A stretch of 64,000 nt of DNA from Rhizorhapis sp. SPR117 (lineage in GTDB: Bacteria > Pseudomonadota > Alphaproteobacteria > Sphingomonadales > Sphingomonadaceae), in NCBI RefSeq assembly GCF_021742065.1, contig NZ_JAKKIE010000007.1:33521-97520 (forward strand). Direction: 5' to 3'. A model generated the notes under the pieces. That model did no database searches. It worked only from the letters and a program-made list of their open reading frames with translations, and was not told where the DNA came from. Of this stretch, positions 41,901 to 49,023 are shown piece by piece; position 1 is the first letter of the stretch; each line of letters opens with the position of its first letter. The position numbers and the translations under genes were made by a program.

Positions 41901-43435
41901 AGCCCGGGATCATCGAGGAGGCCGAAGCAGAGCCTGTCGCGACGACGCTGCGGGCACGCCGCATCGGCCTGTCGGCTGCCGGAAGCGATCTGATCGCGGT
42001 CATGCGCCACGACTGTCCCGTCTGCCGCTCGGAAGGTCTTGCGTCCCGCGCGCAGGTCGCGCTGCGCGCCGGCGGGCGGGAAATCGTCGTCTCGCTGCTG
42101 CACAGCTCCGCGGAGACTCCAGCGCCCGGCGAGATCGGCCTGTCCGAATCCGCATGGCAGCGGCTCGGCGTCAGCGATGGCGATCCGGTCGAGATCGCGC
42201 ACGCCCAGCCTCTCGCCTCGCTCGCCGAAGTGCGTCGGCGCATCTATGGCAATCGTCTCAGTGACGGGGCTTTTTCAGCGATCATCACCGACATCGCCGA
42301 GCGACGCTATAGCGATGTCCATCTCTCGGCGTTCGTCACGGCCTGCTCAGCGGTCCCGCTCGATACGGACGAAACGATCAGCCTGACCAGGGCGATGGTC
42401 GATATCGGCGAGCGATTGCAGTGGCCCGGAACGGTCATCGTCGACAAGCATAGCGTCGGTGGCTTGCCGGGCAATCGCACCACGCCGATCATCGTCTCGA
42501 TCATGGCCGCGGAGGGCCTGATCATGCCCAAGACATCGTCGCGGGCGATCACCTCGCCGGCCGGCACGGCGGACACGATGGAGGTGCTGGCACCTGTCGA
42601 CCTCGACGTTTCCGCAATCCGCAAGGTGGTCGAGCGCGAAGGCGGCTGCATCGCCTGGGGCGGCGCCGTCAACCTCAGCCCTGCCGACGATGTGATCATC
42701 GGCGTGGAACGGGTGCTCGATATCGATGCCGTCGGGCAGATGGTCGCCTCGGTGCTGTCCAAGAAGATCGCGGCCGGTGCGACCCATCTGGTCATCGACA
42801 TCCCGGTCGGGCCGACCGCCAAGGTACGCGGAGCCGATGCCGCCGACACGCTCGAGCGGGCGCTGAGCTCTGTCGCCCAAGCCTTCGGGCTTCGCACGCG
42901 CGTGATGCGCGGCCCCGGCGCCGAGCCGATCGGACGGGGCATCGGTCCGGCGCTCGAGGCGCAGGATATCCTTGCCGTGCTCCAGGGGCAGCCGGGCTTC
43001 GAGGATCTCGCCCACCGGGCCTGCGAGCTGGCGGGAGGACTGCTTGAGCTCGCGGACGCGGCCCCGGCCGGCGAAGGCTATGCGCGGGCGCGGGCGTGCC
43101 TCGAAAGCGGCCGGGCCTGGGCCAAGTTCCAACGTATCTGCGAAGCGCAGGGCGGCATGCGGGCTCCACCGGTCGCCCGGTTCCAACAGGATATGATCGC
43201 TCCCTATAGCGGCCGCCTGGTGAGTATCGACAATCGCAAGCTCGCGACGGTCGCGAAGCTTGCCGGCGCGCCGATGGCCAAGGCCGCCGGCGTCGCGCTG
43301 CAGTGTCGGCTGAACCAGATGGTGGATGCCGGGGCTCCCTTGTGCACCATTCATGCCGAGAGCCCGGGCGAGCTCGACTATGCGGCGGCCTATGCGGTGA
43401 GCGACGGGCCGATCTTCGGGATTGAAGCGCTATGA
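41897..43435 (+). CDS. AMP phosphorylase-like (thymidine phosphorylase family)
   Basis: 512 aa from GTG 41897 (overlap GTGA). The family signature K-H-S-V-G-G-L-P-G-N-R-T-T (near 184-196) and P-K-T-S-S-R-A-I-T-S-P-A-G-T-A-D mark the phosphate and nucleoside site; the extra N-terminal domain of about 90 residues and the length are those of archaeal AMP phosphorylase rather than DeoA (about 440 aa). AMP phosphorylase converts NMP and phosphate to ribose-1,5-bisphosphate and base. The next gene is a PRPP-synthetase-like enzyme, so R15P or ribose-5-phosphate metabolism is implied. No R15P isomerase or Rubisco lies in the window. Confidence 0.88.
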   Translation: MKPGIIEEAEAEPVATTLRARRIGLSAAGSDLIAVMRHDCPVCRSEGLASRAQVALRAGGREIVVSLLHSSAETPAPGEIGLSESAWQRLGVSDGDPVEIAHAQPLASLAEVRRRIYGNRLSDGAFSAIITDIAERRYSDVHLSAFVTACSAVPLDTDETISLTRAMVDIGERLQWPGTVIVDKHSVGGLPGNRTTPIIVSIMAAEGLIMPKTSSRAITSPAGTADTMEVLAPVDLDVSAIRKVVEREGGCIAWGGAVNLSPADDVIIGVERVLDIDAVGQMVASVLSKKIAAGATHLVIDIPVGPTAKVRGADAADTLERALSSVAQAFGLRTRVMRGPGAEPIGRGIGPALEAQDILAVLQGQPGFEDLAHRACELAGGLLELADAAPAGEGYARARACLESGRAWAKFQRICEAQGGMRAPPVARFQQDMIAPYSGRLVSIDNRKLATVAKLAGAPMAKAAGVALQCRLNQMVDAGAPLCTIHAESPGELDYAAAYAVSDGPIFGIEAL

Positions 43436-44316
43436 ACCGTCCCGTGCTGTTCGCGCTGCCTGGCAGCGAGGCCCTGGCACAGCCGCTATCCGCCGCGCTC
43501 GATGCAGAGGTCGGCACGATCGAGCATCGTCAGTTTCCTGACGGGGAAACCTATCTCAGGGTCGTAAGCGACATCAGCGACCGCGAGGTCATCCTGCTGT
43601 GCAGTCTCGATCATCCGGATGCCAAGCTGTTGCCGCTGCTGTTCGCAGCCGACACCGCGCGCGATCTGGGCGCTCGAAGGATCGGGCTCGTCGCCCCCTA
43701 CCTCGCTTACATGCGCCAGGACATTCGCTTCCATGCCGGCGAGGCGGTGACGTCGCGAACCTTTGCCGCGATCCTGTCTCGCCATCTCGACTGGCTGGTG
43801 ACGGTCGATCCGCATCTCCATCGCTATCATGCGTTGTCGGAAATCTACCGCATCCCGACCCAGGTTGTTCATGCCGCGCCACTTCTGGCCTCGTGGATCA
43901 AGCGCAATGTCGCTCGTCCGCTGATCATCGGTCCGGACCTGGAAAGCGAACAGTGGGTCTCGCAGGTGGCGGCCGATGCCGATGCTCCGTTTCTCGTGTG
44001 CGAGAAAATCCGGTCCGGCGACCGTGACGTCACCATCTCGATTCCGAATGCCCCAGCGTTTCTCGATCGCCAGCCGGTGCTGGTCGACGATATCGCCTCA
44101 TCCGGCCGAACCCTCGCCGAGGCGGCGCGCCAGCTGGTCGACATGGGGTTCACGCGACCGGATTGCGTGGTCGTGCATCCGCTTTTCGCCGGCGATGCAG
44201 CGCAAGTCCTGGGTGGGCTCGTCGAGAGGATCGTCAGCACGAACGCTGTTGCACATACTTCGAATGATATCGACGTGATGCCGGCGATTGCGGAGTCCGT
44301 TCGCCGCGGGATCTGA
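43432..44316 (+). CDS. Ribose-phosphate pyrophosphokinase-like
   Basis: 294 aa, coupled to the previous gene (ATGA). It has the PRPP-synthetase landmarks Q-F-P-D-G-E-T-Y (near 34), Y-M-R-Q-D-I-R-F-H-A-G-E-A-V-T-S (near 93-108), the K-I-R flexible-loop region near 196 and the PRPP-binding loop V-L-V-D-D-I-A-S-S-G-R-T (near 217). It is shorter and more divergent than housekeeping PrsA (about 310 aa), like the class found beside AMP phosphorylase genes. It may make PRPP from ribose-5-phosphate, or use R15P (inference). A terminator-like hairpin follows at 44375. Confidence 0.85.
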   Translation: MNRPVLFALPGSEALAQPLSAALDAEVGTIEHRQFPDGETYLRVVSDISDREVILLCSLDHPDAKLLPLLFAADTARDLGARRIGLVAPYLAYMRQDIRFHAGEAVTSRTFAAILSRHLDWLVTVDPHLHRYHALSEIYRIPTQVVHAAPLLASWIKRNVARPLIIGPDLESEQWVSQVAADADAPFLVCEKIRSGDRDVTISIPNAPAFLDRQPVLVDDIASSGRTLAEAARQLVDMGFTRPDCVVVHPLFAGDAAQVLGGLVERIVSTNAVAHTSNDIDVMPAIAESVRRGI

Positions 44317-44374
44317 ACGGTGCGCTGCGCGTCAGTTCTTCAGTACTCAATGCTCAATGCACGATGAAAACGAA

Positions 44375-44394
44375 CGCCCGGCAAACGCCGGGCG
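44375..44394 (+). terminator. Terminator-like hairpin after the nucleotide-salvage operon
   Basis: CGCCCGGC (44375-44382) and GCCGGGCG (44387-44394) form a perfect 8-bp stem with an AAAC loop, followed by CGTTTCC. The T-run is short, so termination may be partial. It lies 59 bases past the PRPP-synthetase-like stop. Confidence 0.6.
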
Positions 44395-44485
44395 CGTTTC
44401 CATCCATTGACCCTAAGCGAGTCCGAACCAATCTTCCGGGAACTCCGTTTTCGGAGAAAGTCGCGGCAGGAAAGGAGGATATGTC

Positions 44486-44746
44486 ATGTCGCACACACGC
44501 TCGTTCCTTGATCCCTTCATCGTTGCTCGGCACCCGCAGCTTGAGCCCGAAGTGAAGCGCGCCATCCTGGCATCCTGGGCGTCCGATCGCTCCGCCGTCG
44601 AGGGCCAACCGGCCCTCCGTCGCCCGCCGGGCGCCAGCAGCCCGGTGCCGGTCGACGATGTGATGGCAGCGCTGCGCTGGCTCGATCGCGCTGAACGCGG
44701 CGCGGGCGACCGGCATATATCGCCCGGTTCAGAGACCCGGCAATGA
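44486..44746 (+). CDS. Small conserved-looking unknown protein
   Basis: 86 aa from ATG 44486 with an excellent ribosome site (AGGAGG at 44473-44478) and a CTCCG/CGGAG stem (44443-44456) in the leader. The middle reads K-R-A-I-L-A-S-W-A-S-D-R-S-A-V, then P-A-L-R-R-P-P-G and V-D-D-V-M-A-A-L-R-W-L-D, a pattern I have seen in uncharacterised alphaproteobacterial small proteins. No function is known. Overlaps the next gene by four bases. Confidence 0.72.
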   Translation: MSHTRSFLDPFIVARHPQLEPEVKRAILASWASDRSAVEGQPALRRPPGASSPVPVDDVMAALRWLDRAERGAGDRHISPGSETRQ

Positions 44747-45114
44747 GCCGCGGCGCGTTGCGGCGCTGGCGTGAACGGGGCAGCCGGACCGTCACGGTCC
44801 TGCTGCCCTTTGCCGACATCATGGAGATTGCGCTCGCGCTGCTGTCGCTCTCTCCGGATGAACTGGCGCGGCTCGATTGGAGCTTTGCCGATCGCAAGCG
44901 CCTGCTCGATCATCTCCTGCAGTCGGGCAAACAGGCGCAGTCAGTGGACCGGGACAAGCTCGACCAGACATTGCTGCGCCTCGCGCTTCCCGCGCGCGAC
45001 GTGCGACGCCTGAAACGCTTTGCGCAGCGCGAACTGCCAAAAACGGCCACGAACGCGGCTGTGATCGAACGGCTGAGCGCCGTGCTCGAGGCGGCCGATC
45101 CGGACAGGATCTAG
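44743..45114 (+). CDS. Unknown 123-aa basic helical protein
   Basis: Coupled by ATGA to the 86-aa gene upstream. It is rich in Leu, Arg and Ala, with several amphipathic helices (IMEIALALLSLSPDELARL..., VRRLKRFAQREL) and no membrane segment or signal. I recognise no domain. It converges with a small minus-strand gene 10 bases away. Its place in the stress island suggests a chaperone-like or regulatory role, but nothing in the sequence proves it. Confidence 0.6.
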   Translation: MSRGALRRWRERGSRTVTVLLPFADIMEIALALLSLSPDELARLDWSFADRKRLLDHLLQSGKQAQSVDRDKLDQTLLRLALPARDVRRLKRFAQRELPKTATNAAVIERLSAVLEAADPDRI

Positions 45115-45124
45115 CGCGGCTGTT

Positions 45125-45298
45125 CTATGGCGCTACGCCCGCCGCATGTTCCCGGAGCGCCCGCGCGCGTGCGTCATAAGCGCGCGCGAGTTGCGCGTGA
45201 ACGATGATCGCCTCTGGGATCGCCGCGGCCTCGGCCGCCGCCCATTCCTGGGCCGCGCGCCTCATGTAATAATCCAGATCGTCGTCGACACTGCTCAA
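45125..45298 (-). CDS. Tiny unknown protein with TTG start
   Basis: 57 aa starting at TTG 45298, supported by AGGAGG eight bases upstream. The sequence opens SSVDDDLDYYMRRAAQEW and is a single acidic-to-basic helix with Ala-rich heptads (A-A-E-A-A-A-I-P...A-R-A-Y-D-A-R-A-R-A-L-R-E-H). It is the last gene of the minus-strand run that starts at the Hsp20 genes. Too short for family assignment. Confidence 0.55.
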   Translation of the reverse strand: MSSVDDDLDYYMRRAAQEWAAAEAAAIPEAIIVHAQLARAYDARARALREHAAGVAP

Positions 45299-45324
45299 AC
45301 CTATCCACCTCCTGGAAGGCCCGG

Positions 45325-45678
45325 CTACGCGCCGAGCCGAAATATCAGTCCTGTCGATCGGCAATAGCGCTCGGCCGCAACACGATCTTGAAATCGCAGT
45401 TCGACATGGGCAAGCGGATCGCTGCCGCCCGTCCACCCCGTCAACGGATCGATGAAGGGGGGACAGCGCGGCTCGAAGCGGACCCGCCACTGGCCACGTC
45501 GGGCCCGTCCGCCCTGGTTGGTCGCGATCGGCATCGGCTCGATGATCGCCACCGCATCGGGCGGGAAGACGCCGGTGCAAACGGCACAACGCCGGCAATT
45601 ATCGTTCGGCGGCGTTGACGACCGCCTGCGTGGCCCGGAACGGGTGTTCCGGGCCAGCTCGTCATGCGGCGGCGCCAT
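45325..45678 (-). CDS. NDUFS4-like (ETC complex I subunit) protein
   Basis: 117 aa from ATG 45678, which lies inside the end of the Hsp20 gene, overlapping it by 17 bases. The C-terminal half (W-R-V-R-F-E-P-R-C-P-P-F-I-D-P-L-T-G-W-T-G-G-S-D-P, then V-E-L-R-F-Q-D-R-V-A-A-E-R-Y-C) is the NDUFS4/AQDQ accessory-subunit fold of respiratory complex I. The N-terminal half differs: it has C-R-R-C-A-V-C, possibly metal-binding, instead of the usual R-I-Y-x-P-A. An orphan copy away from nuo genes suggests modulation of complex I under stress (inference). Confidence 0.72.
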   Translation of the reverse strand: MAPPHDELARNTRSGPRRRSSTPPNDNCRRCAVCTGVFPPDAVAIIEPMPIATNQGGRARRGQWRVRFEPRCPPFIDPLTGWTGGSDPLAHVELRFQDRVAAERYCRSTGLIFRLGA

Positions 45679-46183
45679 TGATCGGAATGCGGCGACGATT
45701 ATCGTCCGGCACCTCCAATCGGGGCAGCGCGACGGTGAGCACGCCGTTCTTGAACGTCGCGGTCGCCTTGTCGCGGTCGATTCCGCGCGGAAGGCCAATG
45801 CGGCGCTCGAAGCGGCCATAGCTCCGCTCGGAATAGCCGCGGTCCTTGTCGTCGACATCCGCACGCTTTTCGCCGCGGATGGTCAGCGCGCCTTCCTCGA
45901 TGCTGATGTCGACATCCTTCTCCTCGAGCCCAGGGAGCTCCGCAGTCACGCGAATCTCCCTATCGGTCTCGCCAAGCTCGACATGCGGCCACGCGGCGCC
46001 GCGGTCGAAGCCGCCGAAAGCCGGCACGCCAAAACCGCGAAACACGTCATCGAACAGCCGGTTCACGTCGCGATGAAGCGAAAAGAGCGGGTGGGTTGCA
46101 GCCTCGCGATCGCGCTCGGCGCCGATGGCTGCGGGAAGCCGGTTCTCCTGCCGGCTCCAGGGGATCAAATCACGGAACGCCAT
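45662..46183 (-). CDS. Small heat-shock protein Hsp20
   Basis: 173 aa with an alpha-crystallin domain (residues about 65-160): V-E-L-G-E-T-D-R-E-I-R-V-T-A-E-L-P-G, D-I-S-I-E-E-G-A-L-T-I-R-G-E-K, F-K-N-G-V-L-T-V-A-L-P, and a C-terminal R-I-P-I anchoring motif (I-x-I). It is an ATP-independent holdase for unfolding proteins. It has a clear AAGGAG ribosome site; unlike the other Hsp20 gene no ROSE-like hairpin was found in its leader. It lies 93 bases behind that gene and is probably co-transcribed, with the NDUFS4-like gene overlapping its end. Confidence 0.92.
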   Translation of the reverse strand: MAFRDLIPWSRQENRLPAAIGAERDREAATHPLFSLHRDVNRLFDDVFRGFGVPAFGGFDRGAAWPHVELGETDREIRVTAELPGLEEKDVDISIEEGALTIRGEKRADVDDKDRGYSERSYGRFERRIGLPRGIDRDKATATFKNGVLTVALPRLEVPDDNRRRIPINGAAA

Positions 46184-46276
46184 GACGGCTATCTCCTTGT
46201 CTGGCTAGAGTTGGGGCATGACCCGCCGGCCACCGCCCCCACGGGGACGGTGCCGGCGAGCCGATTGTGATCGCGA

Positions 46277-46747
46277 TCAGGCCGCCTGGGCGTCCTTGGG
46301 TGCCTCGATGCGGTCATTGGCGGCGTTCGCGCCGCCGCTGATCTCGATCTTGCGCGGTTTCATTGCTTCGGGAACGACCCGCTTGAGCTGGATGCTCAGC
46401 AAGCCATGCTCGAATGTCGCCTCGCCGGCCTCGATAAAGTCGGCAAGCTGGAATCGCCGCTCGAACGAACGGGTCGCGATGCCGCGATGCAGATAATCGC
46501 CCTGATCCTGGTCTTCGGCGCGCTGGCCGGTGACGGTGAGCTGATTCTGCTGGGCAACGACCTCGATATCGTTCGGCCGGAAGCCAGCGACGGCCAGTGT
46601 GATGCGATAGCTATCCTCGCCGTCCCTCACGATGTCGAACGGCGGAAAGCCGTCATCCTCGCGCTGGCCCGCTTCGAGCATGTTGAACAGGCGGTCGAAG
46701 CCAACGGTGGAGCGCCGATAGGGCGCAAAGTCAAACGTGCTTCTCAT
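46277..46747 (-). CDS. Small heat-shock protein Hsp20 (IbpA-like)
   Basis: 156 aa from ATG 46747. The opening MRSTFDFAPYRRSTVGFDRLF is the IbpA-class N-terminus, followed by the crystallin domain (Y-R-I-T-L-A-V-A-G-F, L-T-V-T-G-Q-R, F-E-R-R-F-Q-L-A-D, F-E-H-G-L-L-S-I-Q-L). The C-terminal K-I-E-I holds the I-x-I anchor. IbpA-type proteins coat aggregates for Hsp70/ClpB. The leader can fold into a ROSE-like RNA thermometer masking the GGAGGA ribosome site, so translation should rise on heating. Confidence 0.93.
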   Translation of the reverse strand: MRSTFDFAPYRRSTVGFDRLFNMLEAGQREDDGFPPFDIVRDGEDSYRITLAVAGFRPNDIEVVAQQNQLTVTGQRAEDQDQGDYLHRGIATRSFERRFQLADFIEAGEATFEHGLLSIQLKRVVPEAMKPRKIEISGGANAANDRIEAPKDAQAA

Positions 46748-47097
46748 TTCCAAATCCTCCTCAGGAAGCGATCTGGGCATGAGCTGCGCCGGTGCAGGAG
46801 AGCCGGCGCCCTCTATGTCCCACCGGACCCGAACACGGCGCCCGGCGAAACCGACATAGAAATCCGCGACGTCATTTCAAGAGATTGAGGAACACCAAAT
46901 GCGCCGTTGAAATGCGCGTTCGTAGTGGCCTGTGCAGACGCTTCCCGCGGAGGGCGAGGCACCCCACCCGCGACAAGCTTGGACGGCTTGCAAATGCGGT
47001 CAGCGGTTTCCCGAAAGAGACGACAGGCAAGCGCCAACGTGACATGGTGCCGGATCACGGCGTTGATTATGGTGAAGAAGACCTAGGGGGGATGGCG
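46748..47097. other. 350-base divergent leader between hsp20 and response regulators
   Basis: No convincing gene. It contains the ROSE-like hairpin (46754-46772) and a long-spaced inverted repeat TCTATGTC (46812-46819) / GACATAGA (46853-46860). Promoters for the minus-strand hsp20 run and the plus-strand regulator pair must be here; no sigma-32 site could be called with confidence. Confidence 0.5.
46754..46772 (-). promoter_or_regulatory. ROSE-like RNA thermometer
   Basis: In the mRNA of the IbpA-like gene, AUCGCUUC (46772-46765) pairs with GGAGGAU (46760-46754) over a CUGA loop, with the G of UCGCU bulged. The UYGCU box opposite the Shine-Dalgarno with one unpaired G is the hallmark of ROSE elements controlling small heat-shock genes in alphaproteobacteria. 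The start codon lies seven bases after the masked GGAGGA. Confidence 0.7.
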
Positions 47098-47496
47098 ATG
47101 GTCCGGCTCGATCCGGAAGAAGATGTATGGCCGATCTTCATTCTGGTTGTCGAAGATGAGCCGCTCGTGCGCATCTTGCTGGCCGACCACCTGCGCGAAG
47201 CCGGTTTCACCGTGGCGGAAGCCGTCAACGCTGACGAAGCGCTTCAGTATTGCCGCACGCATCAGAACGTCGATCTGGTCTTCACGGACGTGCAAATGCC
47301 CGGTTCGATGGACGGAATCGCGCTCGTGGCCCAGCTTCGCGAAGTCAACCCGTTCCTTCCGATAATCCTGACCTCCGGGGCTTTGACCGAGGATGAGGTC
47401 GCCGGGATCCCGTTCATCAGGAAGCCCTATGATCTTGCAAGCGCGCAGCGACTGGTCTGCTCGACCCTGATGGTCAAGCCGAGAGGCGAACAATGA
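47098..47496 (+). CDS. Single-domain response regulator
   Basis: 132 aa. ATG 47098 fits the GGGGG ribosome site better than ATG 47092. The CheY-like receiver has D20/E21 of the acidic pocket, the phospho-acceptor D64 (V-F-T-D-V-Q-M-P-G), the Thr/Ser position in I-L-T-S-G and the Lys in F-I-R-K-P-Y-D (near 108). No output domain follows. It is coupled to the next receiver gene by ATGA. No histidine kinase is nearby, so phosphate must come from a kinase elsewhere. Confidence 0.88.
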   Translation: MVRLDPEEDVWPIFILVVEDEPLVRILLADHLREAGFTVAEAVNADEALQYCRTHQNVDLVFTDVQMPGSMDGIALVAQLREVNPFLPIILTSGALTEDEVAGIPFIRKPYDLASAQRLVCSTLMVKPRGEQ

Positions 47497-47915
47497 CGAA
47501 GGTATTGCTCGTCGACGCCGACATCCTCGTGCGCGCGTCGCTGGCGGCCTATTTGCGCGAGTGCGGTTTGCACGTGCTCGAGGCGGCGAATGATGAAGAA
47601 GCACGTGCGTTGCTGAGCGAACATTCAGCGACAATCGACATCCTGTTCGCCGACGCAGGATCGGCAGAAGCGATCGGCTTCGCCCTGGCATCCTTGGTGC
47701 GTCAGGAACATCCCGGTATCGGTGTCATCCTCGCCGGGAATATCGAAACTGCGACACGGAAGGCGGGCGATCTCTGCGATGATCAGCCTTCGATCTCAAA
47801 GCCCTATGATCACCGGTTCGTGCTGGATCGAATTCGCCGCGCCGTAGCGGCGCGCGAGCGGAGCTGCGGTTCGCCCCGGACATCGGCGCTACGGCGCGCT
47901 GCTGACACAGAATAG
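47493..47915 (+). CDS. Second single-domain response regulator (divergent receiver)
   Basis: 140 aa, translationally coupled to the first receiver. It keeps D8/D10, the acceptor Asp near D54 (I-L-F-A-D-A-G) and a Lys in S-I-S-K-P-Y-D near 104. The usual M-P-G after the acceptor is replaced by A-G-S-A-E-A, so signalling may differ. The tail after 120 is basic and unstructured. Two fused-in-tandem receivers as separate chains suggest a phosphate sink or relay (inference). Confidence 0.8.
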   Translation: MTKVLLVDADILVRASLAAYLRECGLHVLEAANDEEARALLSEHSATIDILFADAGSAEAIGFALASLVRQEHPGIGVILAGNIETATRKAGDLCDDQPSISKPYDHRFVLDRIRRAVAARERSCGSPRTSALRRAADTE

Positions 47916-48259
47916 CGATTTATCAGCTTCTTGCCATGACAACATGACGCGTCGAGCTTAGGAGCAACCAGCGCGCTCATCCCCCAAGAGGCGTGCCCAC
48001 TCCCGGCGGCAGCGTCTTGCGGCGCCTTGCCGCCGGGAGACCAGAGGGAGCGCCGCCCCGTTCGCAAGAGCGGTCATCTCGCAAAGTTCGGCACATGATG
48101 CCGGGTCGCTTACCCCCTCTCGCCGAGCACCTGCCTTGCCTGTTGTGATGCGGCGGCATTTCGGCCTTGACCTTGGACCATGGTCCTACCCGTAGAAGGT
48201 CTCCCCTTTGAAGCTGTGCCCGCTGGGGTGCGCAGCAATGCCAACACGTCCGGGGGGCC
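47916..48259. other. 344-base gap with a strong hairpin and regulator promoter
   Basis: No gene is seen. A perfect 11-bp inverted repeat lies at 48001-48038 (separate entry). Near the FixJ-type gene the sequence CTACCCGTAG (about 48185-48194) is a small dyad that could be a regulator site. Confidence 0.45.
48001..48038. terminator. 11-bp-arm hairpin after receiver genes
   Basis: TCCCGGCGGCA (48001-48011) and TGCCGCCGGGA (48028-48038) are perfect complements around a 16-base loop, 85 bases past the second receiver gene. There is no T-run, so it may be a factor-dependent terminator or a structured leader element of the downstream gene. Confidence 0.45.
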
Positions 48260-48880
48260 ATGGAGAGCAAGCGCGTCGTTCACGTCATTGATGACGAAGA
48301 AACAATCAGGAAAGCTGTAGGATTCACATTAAGAACAGCGGGATTTGCCGTCGAGACCTATGGCTCGGGAGTCGACTTTCTGAAAATTGCGGATGAAGCC
48401 GAAAGAGGTAGCATCGTTCTCGACATGCACATGCCGGACATGAACGGTCTACAGGTCCAGGCAGCGCTGACGCAGATGGATATAAGCATGCCAGTGGTGA
48501 TGCTGACCGGCAACGGAGACATTGCGCTTGCTGTCCAAGCGATGAAGGCGGGTGCTGTCGATTTCCTGGCCAAACCTATCGAACGGGCGCTGCTGCTCGA
48601 TGCGATAGACCGAGCGTTCGCGCGCATCGACACGGCCGAGGGGCGCGCTCTCGAAGAAGCCGAGGCATGCCGACAGGTCGATCTACTGACACCGCGCGAA
48701 CGGGATGTTCTCGAAGGCCTTGCGCAAGGCCTTCCGAACAAGACCATCGCCTATGATCTGGGGATTTCTTCACGGACGGTCGAAGTTCATCGCGCGAGCA
48801 TCATGTCCAAGCTTGGGGTCCGTACCCTTGCCGAAACCTTGCGGATCGCCTTTGCGGCTGGAATGGGAAGGCCGCTGTAG
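48260..48880 (+). CDS. FixJ-family response regulator (receiver + LuxR HTH)
   Basis: 206 aa. The receiver (residues 1-120) has D11/D12, the acceptor D55 (V-L-D-M-H-M-P-D-M-N-G), T83-type L-T-G-N-G and the Lys of L-A-K-P. The output domain (about 140-195) is a LuxR-type HTH: L-T-P-R-E-R-D-V-L-E-G-L-A-Q-G-L-P-N-K-T-I-A (first part) and S-S-R-T-V-E-V-H-R. FixJ proteins respond to PAS/haem kinases and often control low-oxygen or respiratory genes. The cognate kinase is not in the window. By position it is the best candidate to control the surrounding energy-stress genes. Confidence 0.9.
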   Translation: MESKRVVHVIDDEETIRKAVGFTLRTAGFAVETYGSGVDFLKIADEAERGSIVLDMHMPDMNGLQVQAALTQMDISMPVVMLTGNGDIALAVQAMKAGAVDFLAKPIERALLLDAIDRAFARIDTAEGRALEEAEACRQVDLLTPRERDVLEGLAQGLPNKTIAYDLGISSRTVEVHRASIMSKLGVRTLAETLRIAFAAGMGRPL

Positions 48881-49023
48881 GTAAAGGCGGCCAGGGCTGC
48901 CGCGGTTGAATCTCTGCGTGTCACCTGATGGCGCGGACATAGTGCCTGCCGGGATGCCTCGACGTCGTTCATCAGCTTTTGGCGGAATTTTCGTGAGCCC
49001 AGGCGAAGGGTCGCGCTTGATTG

